A DNA stretch of 64,000 nt from Bacillus sp. FJAT-27445 (lineage in GTDB: Bacteria; Bacillota; Bacilli; Bacillales; Cytobacillaceae), in assembly GCF_001510665.1 (NCBI RefSeq), contig NZ_LMTI01000003.1, positions 97,766-161,765 of the forward strand, in the 5' to 3' direction. The notes below the pieces were generated by a model. The model ran no database searches, was not told the DNA's origin, and saw only the letters and a list, made by a program, of their open reading frames with translations. Shown in pieces: positions 32,962-41,622 of this stretch. The translations under genes and the position numbers were made by a program. Every line of letters begins with the position of its first letter. Position 1 is the stretch's first letter.

Positions 32962-33774
32962 CTAAAGAGGCAAATCCCTTTTCTTGAATGCGAAAATGCC
33001 CGTAATGAATGCCAAAGCTCCTATGGCAAAAAGAAGTGAACAGGATGTTGCCAGTTCCGCTTTCCCACTCACAATATCGGATGGAGTGTACAAGGAGTAA
33101 ATGGTCATATTTCTGAGCCAGTCAATCTTTTCGCTAATCTTTCCGACTAAATCAAGGCTGAAGAAACCAAAGGCAATCGCTCCTGAAACACCCAGCGCTT
33201 TCTTTTCGTCATTTGAGAGGGAAGAGATTAGGAATGAAATACCACCCACCGCAAAGAAAAGGAAGAACGCCCCAATATTAAGCTGGAGAAAACGGGTGGT
33301 ATTGAAGGCCTTGGCATCCTCAATAAATAGATAGTAACCCGCGAAACCAGAAATGGTGGTAAGCACCATTATCAATAGAATCCCTGTTAAAAGGACAACT
33401 GCCTGGGTAATGGCTATTTTTCCTCTCGTCGTTGGCGTGGCGAGGAGATACGCCATGGAGCCTTGGTCGACCAGTTTTGCCAACAGTTGGGTTGGCAGCA
33501 CCACACAGAAAATTGTAACAATCAGGGTCAGGAGAACTCCGTAAAACTCGCCTGAAATATAGGATTCAAAGCTGCCGAAGCCGCTTTCAAGACCAAATGC
33601 CTTCGTAAGCCCGGCAGGCATCGATGTAACTAGTTCATCAAACATTTTCGTATTTTCGGCTATGCTTGGATAGACCCATACCATTAGAATCATATAAAAC
33701 GCCGAGCCAAGCGCATAGTTGAGCATCCCTTTTATATTGACTTTCATCATTTGCCTATAAAGGGTGAGGTTCAT
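32962..33774 (-). CDS. ABC-2-type exporter permease
   Basis: A 270-residue permease with six hydrophobic segments and a large extracellular loop after the first (YPSIAENTKMFDELVTSMPA), as in ABC-2 exporters. ATG 33772-33774 follows GGAGGTG and starts 1 nt after the ATPase stop, i.e. translationally coupled. The exported substrate is unknown. Confidence 0.85.
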   Translation of the reverse strand: MNLTLYRQMMKVNIKGMLNYALGSAFYMILMVWVYPSIAENTKMFDELVTSMPAGLTKAFGLESGFGSFESYISGEFYGVLLTLIVTIFCVVLPTQLLAKLVDQGSMAYLLATPTTRGKIAITQAVVLLTGILLIMVLTTISGFAGYYLFIEDAKAFNTTRFLQLNIGAFFLFFAVGGISFLISSLSNDEKKALGVSGAIAFGFFSLDLVGKISEKIDWLRNMTIYSLYTPSDIVSGKAELATSCSLLFAIGALAFITGIFAFKKRDLPL

Positions 33775-33775
33775 A

Positions 33776-34660
33776 TCAGCGCACCTCCGGCTGGTCGTAG
33801 TAATCCATGAAAACATCTTCAAGATTCTGCGAGTACAAATCGATGTTCCGAATAGGGTATTTTGATGCTTCTTTTATAAACTGGCTATAATTCCCCTGGA
33901 TTGCCACCCTGACGCGGCTGCCTCCCCGAAATTCACATTCAAGACCCGATTGAAGAAAGGAATTGGCATCACTGCTGTTTGCAAAGGTTACTTCAAACAA
34001 CTTCCTTTGCATGGATTGCAATTCATGAATATCCTTTACAGTCATGACTACGCCGTCTTTAATAATCGCAGCTCGGTCGCAGGTCCGCTCAATCTCGGGG
34101 AAGTTGTGAGAGGACATCAGAAATGTTTTCCCCTTTGCTTTTTCCTCAAGGACCAGCTCAATAAAAACTTTTTGCATGAGCGGGTCGAGCCCTGATGTTG
34201 GTTCATCGAGAATAATAACCTCCGGGTCATGCATGAATGCGGCAACAATCCCTACCTTTTGCTTCATTCCCTTAGACATCTTCCTGATGGGGGTCTCTAC
34301 ATCAAATTGGAGCCTCTCAATCAGTTCCGTTCGTTTTGAAAAGTCCTTCATTCCCTGCATCTCGCTGAGGAAATGAAGGAAGGAGATCCCGGTCATTCCT
34401 TCAATGAACGCAATTTCACCAGGCAAATATCCCACATATTTTTGAACCTCGCCTTGCATTTCCCAGCTGTCAAGTCCGTTGATTGTGACTTTTCCCGAAT
34501 CTGGTTTAATAAAGCCCATAATATGGCGGATTGTAGTCGATTTTCCGGCCCCGTTTGGCCCTAAAAAACCGAATACCTCTCCTTTTTTCACCTCAAAAGA
34601 GACATCGAATATCCCTTTTCCGTTCTTGAATTTTTTGGTTAGGTTTTGAACGGTCAGCAT
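33776..34660 (-). CDS. ABC exporter ATP-binding protein
   Basis: A 294-residue CcmA/DrrA-type ATPase: Walker A GPNGAGKST, signature-like MSKGMKQKVGI, Walker B VIILDEPTSGLDPL, switch His in SSHNF. The C-terminal ~80 residues are an extra domain. It pairs with the downstream permease. The substrate cannot be told; bacitracin-, lantibiotic- or lipid-type export are all possible. Confidence 0.87.
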   Translation of the reverse strand: MLTVQNLTKKFKNGKGIFDVSFEVKKGEVFGFLGPNGAGKSTTIRHIMGFIKPDSGKVTINGLDSWEMQGEVQKYVGYLPGEIAFIEGMTGISFLHFLSEMQGMKDFSKRTELIERLQFDVETPIRKMSKGMKQKVGIVAAFMHDPEVIILDEPTSGLDPLMQKVFIELVLEEKAKGKTFLMSSHNFPEIERTCDRAAIIKDGVVMTVKDIHELQSMQRKLFEVTFANSSDANSFLQSGLECEFRGGSRVRVAIQGNYSQFIKEASKYPIRNIDLYSQNLEDVFMDYYDQPEVR

Positions 34661-34737
34661 GATTGCACCCCCGGTGAATTAATCCCCTTAATTATAGTCC
34701 TTTTCAGGGAAGCCGGGGGCTTTTTTGGAAAAGAAGA

Positions 34738-35003
34738 TAAGTCATTTTCTTACGACTATTTGAAGCGGATTTTTTAGATGAAACGGTCATGAGGATGGTT
34801 CTCAAGACTGTTTGGAGAGTGTTTTACAGATGAAACGGTCTTGACGTGGGTTCTCACGACCGTTTGGAGCGGGTTTGCCAGGTGAAACGGTCTTGACGCT
34901 GGTTCTCACGACTGTTTAGAGTAGATTTTTCAGATTGAAGGGTCTTGATGGGGGTTATGAAGACCGTTTTGAGTGGGGATATAAGTCGAAAAGGTCTTGA
35001 AGG
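34738..35003. repeat. Tandem array of 52-nt hairpin repeats (array 1)
   Basis: Units begin at 34776, 34828, 34880, 34932 and 34984, exactly 52 nt apart, with a partial unit before. Each has AAACGGTC and GACCGTTT-like arms about 17-18 nt apart, so each can form a hairpin. Units diverge by 10-30 %, more at the array ends. Frames are interrupted, so it is not coding. Confidence 0.8.
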
Positions 35004-35014
35004 GGAAAATAAAC

Positions 35015-35050
35015 AAAAAGCAGGAAGCCGTCATGTCGGCTTCCTGCTAA
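35015..35050 (-). terminator. Terminator after deoD
   Basis: Stem GCAGGAAGCCG / CGGCTTCCTGC; on the minus strand it is followed by TTTTTG. Confidence 0.85.
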
Positions 35051-35061
35051 TAGGAGATTGA

Positions 35062-35766
35062 TTATCCACGTACTGTTTCAAGCGCGACTTCAATCATGTC
35101 ATTGAAGGTTGTCTGGCGCTCTTGAGCGGATGTTTGTTCGCCGGTAAGGATGTGGTCGCTGACAGTGAGCAAGGCAAGTGCCTTCATACCGAATTTCGCG
35201 GCTAGGTAGTAGAGGCCAGCAGCTTCCATTTCGACTGCCAAGACTCCATGTTTTCCAAGGCGGACAAACTCATCCGGTCTGTCAGTATAGAAAAGGTCGG
35301 AGGACAGGACATTTCCTACCCGAAGTTTAAGGCCTTTTTCAGTTCCAGTTTCATAAGCCTTTTTCAACAAATCGAAATTTCCGATTTGCGGGAAATCATA
35401 ACCTGGAAAGCTGCCTCGGATAATGCTCGAATTGGTGGCTGCTGCCTGGGCAACAATGACATCGCGGATTTTTACGTCGTCCTGAATGGCTCCGCATGTC
35501 CCGATTCGGATAAGGTTTTTAGCCCCATAGCCTTCAATAAGTTCCTGGATATAAATCATTGCGGAAGGCATGCCCATGCCTGTGCCCTGAACCGAAACAC
35601 GGTTGCCTTTATAGGTTCCTGTAAACCCAAGCATCCCGCGGACGTTGTTATAGCAGACTGCATTTTCTAAAAATGTTTCCGCGATATACTTAGCGCGCAG
35701 TGGATCCCCTGGCAGCAATACGGACTCGGCAATTTCTCCTGCTTTTGCTTCAATATGTAAACTCAT
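35062..35766 (-). CDS. deoD: Purine-nucleoside phosphorylase DeoD
   Basis: A 234-residue hexameric [23 protein letters not shown], then [23 protein letters not shown] and the substrate-binding [12 protein letters not shown]. Catalytic Asp is in LLTVSDHI. It splits purine (deoxy)nucleosides to base and (deoxy)ribose-1-phosphate in the cytoplasm. GGAGGGAATT ribosome binding site. It belongs functionally with nupNOPQ and the NCS2 permeases nearby. Two cre-like sites upstream suggest CcpA control. Confidence 0.93.
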   Translation of the reverse strand: MSLHIEAKAGEIAESVLLPGDPLRAKYIAETFLENAVCYNNVRGMLGFTGTYKGNRVSVQGTGMGMPSAMIYIQELIEGYGAKNLIRIGTCGAIQDDVKIRDVIVAQAAATNSSIIRGSFPGYDFPQIGNFDLLKKAYETGTEKGLKLRVGNVLSSDLFYTDRPDEFVRLGKHGVLAVEMEAAGLYYLAAKFGMKALALLTVSDHILTGEQTSAQERQTTFNDMIEVALETVRG

Positions 35767-35794
35767 CGATAATTCCCTCCATCATGTCAAAATT

Positions 35795-35808
35795 GGTAAA
35801 CGGTTTCA
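35795..35808 (-). promoter_or_regulatory. cre-like site (CcpA) before deoD
   Basis: Minus strand TGAAACCGTTTACC fits TGWAANCGNTNWCA at 13 of 14 positions. It lies just downstream of the predicted promoter, a roadblock position. Confidence 0.6.
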
Positions 35809-35822
35809 TCGTTAAAAATAGT

Positions 35823-35850
35823 ATCATACAACTGTTTTTTAATCTGTTAA
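35823..35850 (-). promoter_or_regulatory. Sigma-A promoter of deoD
   Basis: Minus strand TTAACA (35845-35850), 16-nt spacer, TATGAT (35823-35828), about 57 nt before the start codon. Confidence 0.5.
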
Positions 35851-35909
35851 GGGGACAGCCCAATTTCTGTGAACCAGTTAACAAAATTATCGTTAAATGG
35901 CTAACTGTG

Positions 35910-35923
35910 AATAAGCGCTTTCA
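35910..35923 (-). promoter_or_regulatory. Second cre-like site before deoD
   Basis: Minus strand TGAAAGCGCTTATT fits the cre consensus at 12 of 14 positions, between the Crp/Fnr gene and deoD. Confidence 0.4.
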
Positions 35924-35947
35924 CTGGTATAGTATCTTCACAGCAGG

Positions 35948-36670
35948 CTATAGATTATACCATTTCCGAAGGTTTTGAATTTCTTCGGTTTCATTACAAA
36001 GGGATTCAAGCTTTTCCAAATCCATTATGTAGAAGTGTTTATCACGGATATCAATTAGCTTTTCATCCTGGAAGTCATTCAGTGTTTTTGAAACCGATTC
36101 CCTTGTCACTCCGAGCATGTTGGCAAGAAGGGTTTGATTGATTTTCATCTCAATTTTGTAACCGTTGTCAGTCTGCCTGCCGAAATTGAAATAAAAATCG
36201 ATGATTAAATTTGCAACCTTTGTCCGCACGTCATAGAAAGTCAAGTAGCGGACAAGCCGGTTAAGAATGCGGACCCGTTCAACTAGGATCATATATGCTT
36301 TGTGGATGACGGATGGGTACTTTTCGGCGATTTTAAGAAAATCCTTCTTTTTGATTTGCCAGGCTGAGACCTGTTCAAGGGCTTCGACGGAAGAAATCCT
36401 GTACGTGTCAGCCGACAGTGCTTCGACTTCACCAATGATTTCTCCTGGAACCGCAATGCTGAGGACGATTTCCTTGCCATCGTGCAGCCGATAAACTTTT
36501 AACATTCCGGAGCGAATCAGGTATACTTCATCACTTTCATCATTTTCGAACATAAGGATGTGGTTCTTTTTAAACTGCCGTTCCTTCACTAAGGGCATTA
36601 TTTCTTGAAGGGCATTATCTGGCAGGCCGGAGAATATCGGGAATTCCAAGAGGTTCGTTATCATCTGCAT
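35948..36670 (-). CDS. Crp/Fnr-family transcriptional regulator
   Basis: A 240-residue regulator: cyclic-nucleotide-binding-type beta-roll (residues ~10-125, FKKNHILMFENDESDEVYLI, SIAVPGEIIGEVEAL) and an HTH_Crp (MKINQTLLANMLGVTRESVS, KTLNDFQ). Only one Cys is near the C-terminus, so it lacks the [4Fe-4S] Cys cluster of B. subtilis Fnr and is not an orthologue of it. It could recognise the TGTGA-N6-TCACA box at hmp. AAAGGATG ribosome binding site. Confidence 0.87.
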   Translation of the reverse strand: MQMITNLLEFPIFSGLPDNALQEIMPLVKERQFKKNHILMFENDESDEVYLIRSGMLKVYRLHDGKEIVLSIAVPGEIIGEVEALSADTYRISSVEALEQVSAWQIKKKDFLKIAEKYPSVIHKAYMILVERVRILNRLVRYLTFYDVRTKVANLIIDFYFNFGRQTDNGYKIEMKINQTLLANMLGVTRESVSKTLNDFQDEKLIDIRDKHFYIMDLEKLESLCNETEEIQNLRKWYNL

Positions 36671-36911
36671 TACATCCTTTCAATTCAAAAAAATAGCCTC
36701 ATGCCACTCATCCACGGCAGTTGGATGGATGGAAATTGTTTTAAAAAAACATTATAACAGAATTGGATTGCGGGGATGGGGTTATTTAAGGCAATACGAT
36801 GTTTTGCTGCTAGTGTCACCACCGGAGGAACGGGCCATGCGCTTAAATGAAAGTGGTTTCAAAGGTGTGATTAAACATATATTGAAAAAACAATTTTTGG
36901 AGGAATCTTTC

Positions 36912-37931
36912 ATGAAGAAATTCGGGAAAATTGCATTGCCAGTCATGATTATCCTATCCCTTCTTTTAACGGCTTGCGGGCAAAATAATGCAGGCAACAA
37001 GGGCGGAAACGATGGCGAGAAGAAATTGAAGGTTGGAATGGTAACTGATCTGGGAAGTGTAAACGACAAATCGTTTAACCAAAGCGCGTGGGAAGCTCTT
37101 CAGAAGCTCAATAAGGATCATGGTTTCGAAGTAAAGTACCTCGAACCTAAGACAGATGCCGATGTTATGCCAAACCTGCTGCAATTTGTGAAAGGAAACT
37201 ACGATTTGACCTGGGCAACAGCCTTTACCCTGGCTGATGCAGTTTCCCAGCTTGCGAAGGAAAATCCGGATTCAAAATTCGGGATCGTTGACTCCGACCT
37301 CGTTATGCCAAATGTCGCAGCTGTTTCCTTCAAAGAACAGGAAGGGGCATTCCTTGTTGGAGTTATTGCCGGCCTGACAACAAAAACAAATAAAATCGGC
37401 TTTGTTGGCGGAATGGATATCCCTGTTATCAAGCGTTTTGAAGTAGGCTTCAGGGAAGGGATTAAAGCAGTCAACCCGAAAGCCAAACTGATTGTGAACT
37501 ATACGGGTTTGTTCAACCGTGTCGATATGGGAAAATCAGCTGCATCCACTCTCTACAATGGTGGCGCGGATATTATTTTCCACGCGGCCGGGCTAACTGG
37601 GAATGGCGTATTCAACGAAGCGAAGGAGCGTAAGAGCAAAGGTGAGAATGTTTGGGTTATCGGCGTCGATAAAGACCAGTCCCTAACATTTGGTGATGAC
37701 GTTACCCTGACTTCAATGATTAAAAAGGTTGATGAAGCTGTTTACAGTGTATCAATGGACCTAGCTGAAGGGAAATTCCCTGGCGGAAAAGTTACATTGA
37801 TGGGCCTTAAGGAAAACGGGGTAGATATCGCGCCGACATCCAAGAAGAATGTAGCGCCAGAGGTCTTGGATAAAGTTGAAGAATACCGCCAGAAAATCAT
37901 TAATGGTGACATTGTCGTACCGACAGAATAA
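36912..37931 (+). CDS. nupN: Nucleoside ABC transporter, BMP-family substrate-binding lipoprotein
   Basis: A 339-residue lipoprotein with signal peptide and lipobox LLTAC (Cys near 22), then a BMP/PnrA domain (KVGMVTDLGSVNDKSFNQSA, KIGFVGGMDIPVIKRFEVGF, VIGVDKDQSLT). The family binds purine nucleosides; B. subtilis NupN (YufN) serves guanosine. ATG 36912 follows GGAGGAATC. An in-frame ATG at 36837 with its own GGAGG would bury the signal peptide and is rejected. Confidence 0.9.
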   Translation: MKKFGKIALPVMIILSLLLTACGQNNAGNKGGNDGEKKLKVGMVTDLGSVNDKSFNQSAWEALQKLNKDHGFEVKYLEPKTDADVMPNLLQFVKGNYDLTWATAFTLADAVSQLAKENPDSKFGIVDSDLVMPNVAAVSFKEQEGAFLVGVIAGLTTKTNKIGFVGGMDIPVIKRFEVGFREGIKAVNPKAKLIVNYTGLFNRVDMGKSAASTLYNGGADIIFHAAGLTGNGVFNEAKERKSKGENVWVIGVDKDQSLTFGDDVTLTSMIKKVDEAVYSVSMDLAEGKFPGGKVTLMGLKENGVDIAPTSKKNVAPEVLDKVEEYRQKIINGDIVVPTE

Positions 37932-37935
37932 GCAA

Positions 37936-37984
37936 CAATCCGTCCCCTGGCATCTAAATCGTTAGGGGACGGATATTTTTTGGG
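37936..37984 (+). terminator. Internal terminator-like hairpin between nupN and nupO
   Basis: ATCCGTCCCCT / AGGGGACGGAT stem followed by ATTTTTT. Partial read-through would give more binding protein than transporter. Confidence 0.75.
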
Positions 37985-37995
37985 AGGGAATCACT

Positions 37996-39543
37996 GTGAC
38001 GAATGCCGACATCGCGTTGGAGCTAAAAGGAATAACAAAACGATTTCCCGGTGTTGTAGCCAATGATTCGATTAGCTTCCAGTTAAAGCGAGGAGAGATC
38101 CATGCTTTATTGGGAGAAAATGGTGCAGGCAAATCGACTTTGATGAGCATTGTATTCGGCCTTTACCAGCCGGATGAAGGGGAAATTGAGGTAAATGGAA
38201 AACCGGCCATTATCGAAAGCCCCAATATGGCAATCGACCTGGGGATCGGGATGGTGCACCAGCACTTTAAACTCGTCGAGCCGTTTACTGTAACCGAAAA
38301 CATTATCCTTGGAATGGAACCGAAAAACGGTTTGAAAATTGACTATAAAGGCGCGGTCAAGAAGGTCAGGGAGCTTTCGGAAAAATACGGGCTCGATATT
38401 AACCCGACCGCAACAATTGAATCGATTAGCGTTGGAATGCAGCAGCGTGTCGAAATCATTAAAACCCTTTATCGGGGCGCGGATATCCTGATATTTGACG
38501 AACCGACCGCCGTCCTAACACCACAGGAAATCAGTGAACTCCTTGAAATTATGAGAAAGCTGATTGCGGAAGGGAAATCGATCATCCTTATTACCCATAA
38601 GCTGAAGGAAATCATGGAAATAGCAGATACATGTACAATTATCCGCCGCGGAAAAGTAGTAGAAAGCGTGAAGGTTTCCGAAACGAGCTCTCAGGAATTA
38701 GCGGAAAAAATGGTGGGAAAAAAAGTAAGCTTTAAAACCGAAAAGCAGCCGGCACATCCAAAAGAGGTGCTTGTCGAGGTAAACGATTTGGTCGTAGCAG
38801 GTTCATCGGCAAACAAGCATGCGATTGACCATCTCTCGCTAACCGTACGTGCAGGCGAGATTGTCGGGGTGGCCGGTGTGGATGGCAATGGCCAAACGGA
38901 ACTGATTGAAGCCTTGACAGGCATGCGTTCAGTCGAATCAGGAGAAATTCTCTTAAAAGGGAAGAATATTGCAAACCTTACTCCGCGCGCGATTGGGGAG
39001 GCGGGCGTATCCCATATACCGGAAGACCGCCATAAACACGGCCTCGTCCTTGACTTTACGGTCAGTGAAAACACCATTTTGCAAACGTATTACCGTCCGG
39101 AAATTACCCAGCATGGCTTTATTGACAAAAAGGCGATGGATGACATGGCCAAACGCCTGGTAGAGGAATTCGATGTGCGTACACCGGGAGTGGAAACGCA
39201 GGTTCGCTCAATGTCCGGGGGGAACCAGCAAAAGGTCATCATTGCCCGTGAAATAGACAGGGACCCGCAATTCCTAATAGCGGCCCAGCCTACGAGAGGG
39301 CTAGATGTTGGCGCGATTGAATTCGTCCATAAACAACTTATCGCCCAGCGTGACGAAGGGAAAGCAGTCCTGCTTGTCTCCTTTGAGCTTGAGGAAGTCT
39401 TGAATGTATCAGACCGGATCCTCGTTATTTCCGAGGGGCGGATTGTCGGTGAAACAACCCCTGAAACAACGAGCGATAAAGAACTGGGCTTAATGATGGC
39501 AGGTAAACACGAAGGAGATGAAACAAATGGAAGCACTCACTAA
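37996..39543 (+). CDS. nupO: Nucleoside ABC transporter ATP-binding protein (double domain)
   Basis: A 515-residue tandem ATPase of the sugar/nucleoside type. Domain 1: GENGAGKST, SVGMQQRVEI signature, FDEPTAVLTP. Domain 2: degenerate Walker A GVDGNGQTE, MSGGNQQKVIIARE signature, TRGLDVGAIEF. This asymmetry is normal for RbsA/NupO. Start GTG 37996 behind GGGAGGG. Confidence 0.92.
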   Translation: MTNADIALELKGITKRFPGVVANDSISFQLKRGEIHALLGENGAGKSTLMSIVFGLYQPDEGEIEVNGKPAIIESPNMAIDLGIGMVHQHFKLVEPFTVTENIILGMEPKNGLKIDYKGAVKKVRELSEKYGLDINPTATIESISVGMQQRVEIIKTLYRGADILIFDEPTAVLTPQEISELLEIMRKLIAEGKSIILITHKLKEIMEIADTCTIIRRGKVVESVKVSETSSQELAEKMVGKKVSFKTEKQPAHPKEVLVEVNDLVVAGSSANKHAIDHLSLTVRAGEIVGVAGVDGNGQTELIEALTGMRSVESGEILLKGKNIANLTPRAIGEAGVSHIPEDRHKHGLVLDFTVSENTILQTYYRPEITQHGFIDKKAMDDMAKRLVEEFDVRTPGVETQVRSMSGGNQQKVIIAREIDRDPQFLIAAQPTRGLDVGAIEFVHKQLIAQRDEGKAVLLVSFELEEVLNVSDRILVISEGRIVGETTPETTSDKELGLMMAGKHEGDETNGSTH

Positions 39544-40594
39544 TATTTTTAAAAGGAAGTCGTGGGTCGTTCCGTTTGTGGCGATTATCCTTGGCCTGCT
39601 ACTTGGGGCGCTCGTCATGTTTGCCGGAGGCTATGACCCGGTCCTAGCTTATAATTCAATGCTTTGGAAAATTTTCGGCAGCAGCTATGATATCGGCGAA
39701 GCGCTCAGGACAATCACACCGCTTGTCATGAGCGGGCTTGCGGTTGCAATTGCTTTCCGCTCCGGGCTCTTTAACATCGGGGTGGATGGGCAGATTGTCA
39801 TGGGATCGCTTGGAGCATTAATCGTCGGCACGCAGCTAAGCCTTCCACCAATTATCCACGGGGTTGTCGCCATCCTGTTTGGCGCGCTGCTAGGAGGAAT
39901 TTGGGGCGGACTGATTGGTTATATTAAGGCGAAGAGGGGAGTCAATGAAGTTATCACATCGATTATGTTTAACTTCATCGCTCTTTATATTGCGAATTTA
40001 ATGATTCGTCTTTTCATGGCGCAGGCGGGTACGCAGCGCTCAGAAATGATTAAGGAATCTGCAAATATCCAGATTGGCTGGCTTTCAAGCCTGATGGGAG
40101 GGGCATGTATCCATTGGGGTTTCTTCATCGCGGTGGCAGCGGTCATTTTCTACTACATTTATATTAATAAAACGAAGTGGGGCTATGAGCTACGCGCTGC
40201 CGGTATGAACCCGCATGCGGCAAAATTCGCCGGGATGAAGGTTTCAAACGTCATGGTCCGGGCGATGTTTATATCCGGTGTATTTGGCGGTTTGATTGGA
40301 ACATTTGAAGTTCTCGGCGTCTTCAACTATGTCGCGGTGAGCTCGGTTACATCCGGCCTTGGCTTTGATGGAATCGCAGTGGCGTTGCTCGGCGCCAATA
40401 CGGCATTCGGTGTTTTGCTGGCAGGCGGCCTGGTCGGGGCGCTCACTTATGGCTCACAGGGAATGAGCTTCGGGGCGAATGTACCGGGTGAAATCGTCCG
40501 GATGGTGATAGGGTTCATTATTTTCTTTGTAGCAGCACCTGGCATTGTCAGGATGATCCTCCCGTCATTTCTAAAGAAAAAGAAGGAGGCATAA
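39527..40594 (+). CDS. nupP: Nucleoside ABC transporter permease NupP
   Basis: A 355-residue BPD-type permease with ~10 membrane segments; GYELRAAGMNPHAAKFAGM is the EAA-like loop and SGLGFDGIAVALLGANTAFG is conserved in the family. ATG 39527 follows GAAGGAG and overlaps the end of nupO by 17 nt; the in-frame ATG 39518 is fused to the ribosome binding site. Confidence 0.9.
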   Translation: MEALTNIFKRKSWVVPFVAIILGLLLGALVMFAGGYDPVLAYNSMLWKIFGSSYDIGEALRTITPLVMSGLAVAIAFRSGLFNIGVDGQIVMGSLGALIVGTQLSLPPIIHGVVAILFGALLGGIWGGLIGYIKAKRGVNEVITSIMFNFIALYIANLMIRLFMAQAGTQRSEMIKESANIQIGWLSSLMGGACIHWGFFIAVAAVIFYYIYINKTKWGYELRAAGMNPHAAKFAGMKVSNVMVRAMFISGVFGGLIGTFEVLGVFNYVAVSSVTSGLGFDGIAVALLGANTAFGVLLAGGLVGALTYGSQGMSFGANVPGEIVRMVIGFIIFFVAAPGIVRMILPSFLKKKKEA

Positions 40595-40597
40595 ACG

Positions 40598-41551
40598 ATG
40601 GATATTCTTGCAAATCTCCTGAACGGGACGCTCGTTTTCTCGACTGCGCTGATTTTTGCGGCGCTGGGAGGGCTTATCTCAGAGCGATCAGGGGTAATTA
40701 ATATCGGACTGGAAGGTTTTATGGTCTCAGGCGCATTTTTTTCCGCCATTATATCGTTTTATGCCGAGTCAGCTGGAATGGGCGGGCTATCACCATGGCT
40801 AGGACTGCTTGGAGCATTTGTTTTTACAATCATCTTCTCATCCATCCATGCGGTTGCCTCAATCAAGTACAAGGCCAACCAGGTTGTGAGCGGCGTTGTT
40901 ATTAATATTTTGGCAGCAAGCACAACCTTCTTTTTTGTAAAAATGATCTTTATGGGTTCGGCGGAAACGCCAATGCTGACCCATGTGTTCCATAAAGTAT
41001 CCATCCCGTATTTAAGTGATATTCCGTTCTTCGGCAAGGTTCTATTTAACGCGTATCCTACAACGTATCTAGCCATTTTGCTTGTTATTGTTATTTATTA
41101 TTTCATGTTCAAGACATCGGCCGGCCTTAGGCTCCGTGCGGTCGGCGAACATCCAAGCGCGGCTGATACAGCCGGGATTAAAGTAAACCGCACCCGCTAC
41201 CTGGCGGTTATTTTGAGCGGTTCGCTTGCAGCATTGGGCGGTGCGACCATTGTCCTGACATCGAACAGCAACTTTGCGTTTAACACTATTTCCGGCCAGG
41301 GTTATATCGCACTTGCCGCTGTCATCTTTGGGAAATGGCATCCGGTTGGGGCAATGCTCGCTGCCTTGTTCTTCGGGCTGGCCCAGGCAGTAAAGGACCA
41401 ATTCCAAATATTTGAGTTTGCACAGGGCATACCGAATGAGATATTCTATATGCTTCCTTACGTGTTGACCCTTCTCGTCCTGATTGGGGCGGTCGGCCGG
41501 TCACGTTCGCCTAAAGCTCTAGGTGAACCGTATGATGTTGGGAAAAGGTAA
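40598..41551 (+). CDS. nupQ: Nucleoside ABC transporter permease NupQ
   Basis: A 317-residue second permease: LIFAALGGLISERSGVINIG at the N-terminus, GLRLRAVGEHPSAADTAGI as EAA-like loop, SGQGYIALAAVIFGKWHPVG near the end. It forms the membrane dimer with NupP. AAGGAGG ribosome binding site; 3 nt after nupP. Confidence 0.9.
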   Translation: MDILANLLNGTLVFSTALIFAALGGLISERSGVINIGLEGFMVSGAFFSAIISFYAESAGMGGLSPWLGLLGAFVFTIIFSSIHAVASIKYKANQVVSGVVINILAASTTFFFVKMIFMGSAETPMLTHVFHKVSIPYLSDIPFFGKVLFNAYPTTYLAILLVIVIYYFMFKTSAGLRLRAVGEHPSAADTAGIKVNRTRYLAVILSGSLAALGGATIVLTSNSNFAFNTISGQGYIALAAVIFGKWHPVGAMLAALFFGLAQAVKDQFQIFEFAQGIPNEIFYMLPYVLTLLVLIGAVGRSRSPKALGEPYDVGKR

Positions 41552-41563
41552 GTAATTTTTGAA

Positions 41564-41602
41564 GTAAAGAGCTGGGTCTTAAAGGACTCCGGCTCTTTTA
41601 CG
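41564..41602 (+). terminator. Terminator-like hairpin between nupQ and the NCS2 gene
   Basis: AAAGAGC / GCTCTTT with inner GTC/GAC pairing, short T-run TTTTA. Some read-through into the next gene is likely, as no separate promoter is seen. Confidence 0.55.
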
Positions 41603-41622
41603 CATTTGAGGTGAAGGTAATT

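Noticed and set aside
34738-35003. CRISPR array
   Set aside because: The 52-nt units are imperfect and continuous, with no constant repeat/unique spacer pattern and no cas genes nearby. The same holds for array 2.
35948-36670. Calling the Crp/Fnr gene an Fnr orthologue
   Set aside because: The C-terminal Cys cluster of B. subtilis Fnr is missing; only one Cys is present there.
36837-36911. N-terminal extension of NupN from ATG 36837
   Set aside because: A GGAGG precedes it, but it would place 25 residues before the lipoprotein signal peptide, and ATG 36912 has its own strong ribosome binding site.
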